Assembly: GCA_905235135.1 (NCBI GenBank)
Contig: CAJOKR010000029.1
Location: 1 to 50,026 of the forward strand
Origin: an uncultured Bacteroidales bacterium
GTDB lineage: Bacteria > Bacteroidota > Bacteroidia > Bacteroidales > WCHB1-69
Direction of reading: 5' to 3'
DNA: 50,026 nucleotides
The notes below the pieces were generated by a model that was given only the letters and a program-made list of their open reading frames with translations, made no database searches and was not told where the DNA came from. Below are positions 49,803 to 50,026 of the stretch, piece by piece (the stretch's first letter is position 1; every line of letters begins with the position of its first letter). Position numbers and translations under genes: made by a program.

Positions 49803-49858
49803 GAGAGACTCCCGAAATTTGTGTTTCACAAGTTTCGGGAGTCTCTCCTTGCATTTTT
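49803..49858 (+). terminator. Terminator of the SnoaL-like gene
   Basis: Perfect 15-bp stem (49803-49817 and 49833-49847, GAGAGACTCCCGAAA and its complement); an inner TTGTG/CACAA extends it. It is followed by CCTTGCATTTTT. It may work in both directions, since the flavin reductase fragment ends at 49857. Confidence 0.85.
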
Positions 49859-49955
49859 AGTTGTCCTCTACAACGTATGCATCTACTATTTCTCCAAAGT
49901 AGATGATATGATTGTCCTTGTCGGTATCCATACACTTTTGGAGTTCCGTATTCAT
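49857..49955 (-). pseudogene. 3' fragment of a flavin reductase gene
   Basis: A 32-codon frame ending DTDKDNHIIYFGEIVDAYVV plus EDN, which matches the C-terminal strand of flavin reductase-family proteins (typically 'H.I..GEIV.A'). There is an in-frame stop five codons upstream of its ATG, so no longer version exists here. It is a truncated remnant rather than a gene. Confidence 0.65.
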
Positions 49956-49967
49956 AACTGTAGTTTT

Positions 49968-50026
49968 CTATTGTTTCCTCTTTGCACTATGTTGTACCAA
50001 GGAACGGAGCTTCTCGAATACGCGGC
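49968..50026 (-). CDS. C-terminal end of a gene entering from the right edge
   Basis: The minus strand reads RVFEKLRSLVQHSAKRKQ and stops with TAG at 49968-49970. Only 18 codons are inside the window; the basic tail fits a real C-terminus but no family can be named. Confidence 0.3.
   Translation of the reverse strand, partial: RVFEKLRSLVQHSAKRKQ

Overview
The window looks like a chromosome segment of an anaerobic Bacteroidales bacterium. Most genes are preceded by the Bacteroidota -7 box TAnnTTTGC (over 25 instances listed), several exported proteins are lipoproteins, and the gene content is anaerobic and redox-centred (flavodoxins, rubrerythrin, Fe-S flavodoxin, iron-type alcohol dehydrogenase, aldo/keto reductases). 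I saw no rRNA, tRNA, CRISPR array or intact insertion sequence.

Layout. 1-1.9 kb: a stump of a flavin reductase and an AbiE type IV toxin-antitoxin operon. 1.9-9.6 kb: a minus-strand cluster of carbonyl/aldehyde reductases, a flavodoxin, a DUF362 protein and two hexapeptide acetyltransferases, headed by a divergent AraC regulator; the regulator, YqhD-type dehydrogenase and DkgA-type reductase recall the E. coli yqhC-yqhD-dkgA aldehyde response. 9.6-13 kb: a YiiX-like amidase, a multidomain rubrerythrin, small unknowns and a HigA-type regulator. 13-21 kb: oxidative-stress and redox genes (OhrR-type regulator, glutathione peroxidase, EFR1 flavodoxin-ferredoxin, nitroreductase, flavodoxins, PreA), a CDF transporter and a PDZ aspartyl protease. 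21-22.3 kb: a repeat-rich island with a small toxin-antitoxin pair bracketed by a 61-bp direct repeat. 22.3-28 kb: GNAT, PepD, lipoproteins, flavin reductase, AraC. 28-36.3 kb: an AraC regulator with an RND efflux pump whose adaptor and pump genes are separated by an AT-rich RloA/RloB (AbiL-like) cassette. 36.5-40.4 kb: a second glutathione peroxidase and a three-gene glycan operon in which every gene is broken. 40.4-50 kb: AraC regulators, a chloramphenicol acetyltransferase remnant, a Panacea-type antitoxin, a possible new membrane metallopeptidase, a broken HipBA pair, a chimeric sirtuin/macrodomain pseudogene, and a two-domain SnoaL-like lipoprotein.

Two themes stand out. First, gene decay: at least ten genes carry frameshifts, premature TAG codons or large internal deletions that leave the head and tail of a protein joined, apparently at very short homologies. 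Two of the frameshifts lie in homopolymers and could be sequencing errors; the internal deletions and TAG codons are not explained that way. Second, regulatory architecture: inverted repeats flank the -7 box at abiE and ohrR, an imperfect 41-bp AraC-type box is shared at identical spacing by the adaptor and pump promoters, and a 28-bp palindromic element lies inside coding sequence three times without breaking the frame. All family assignments come from reading motifs, not from searches.
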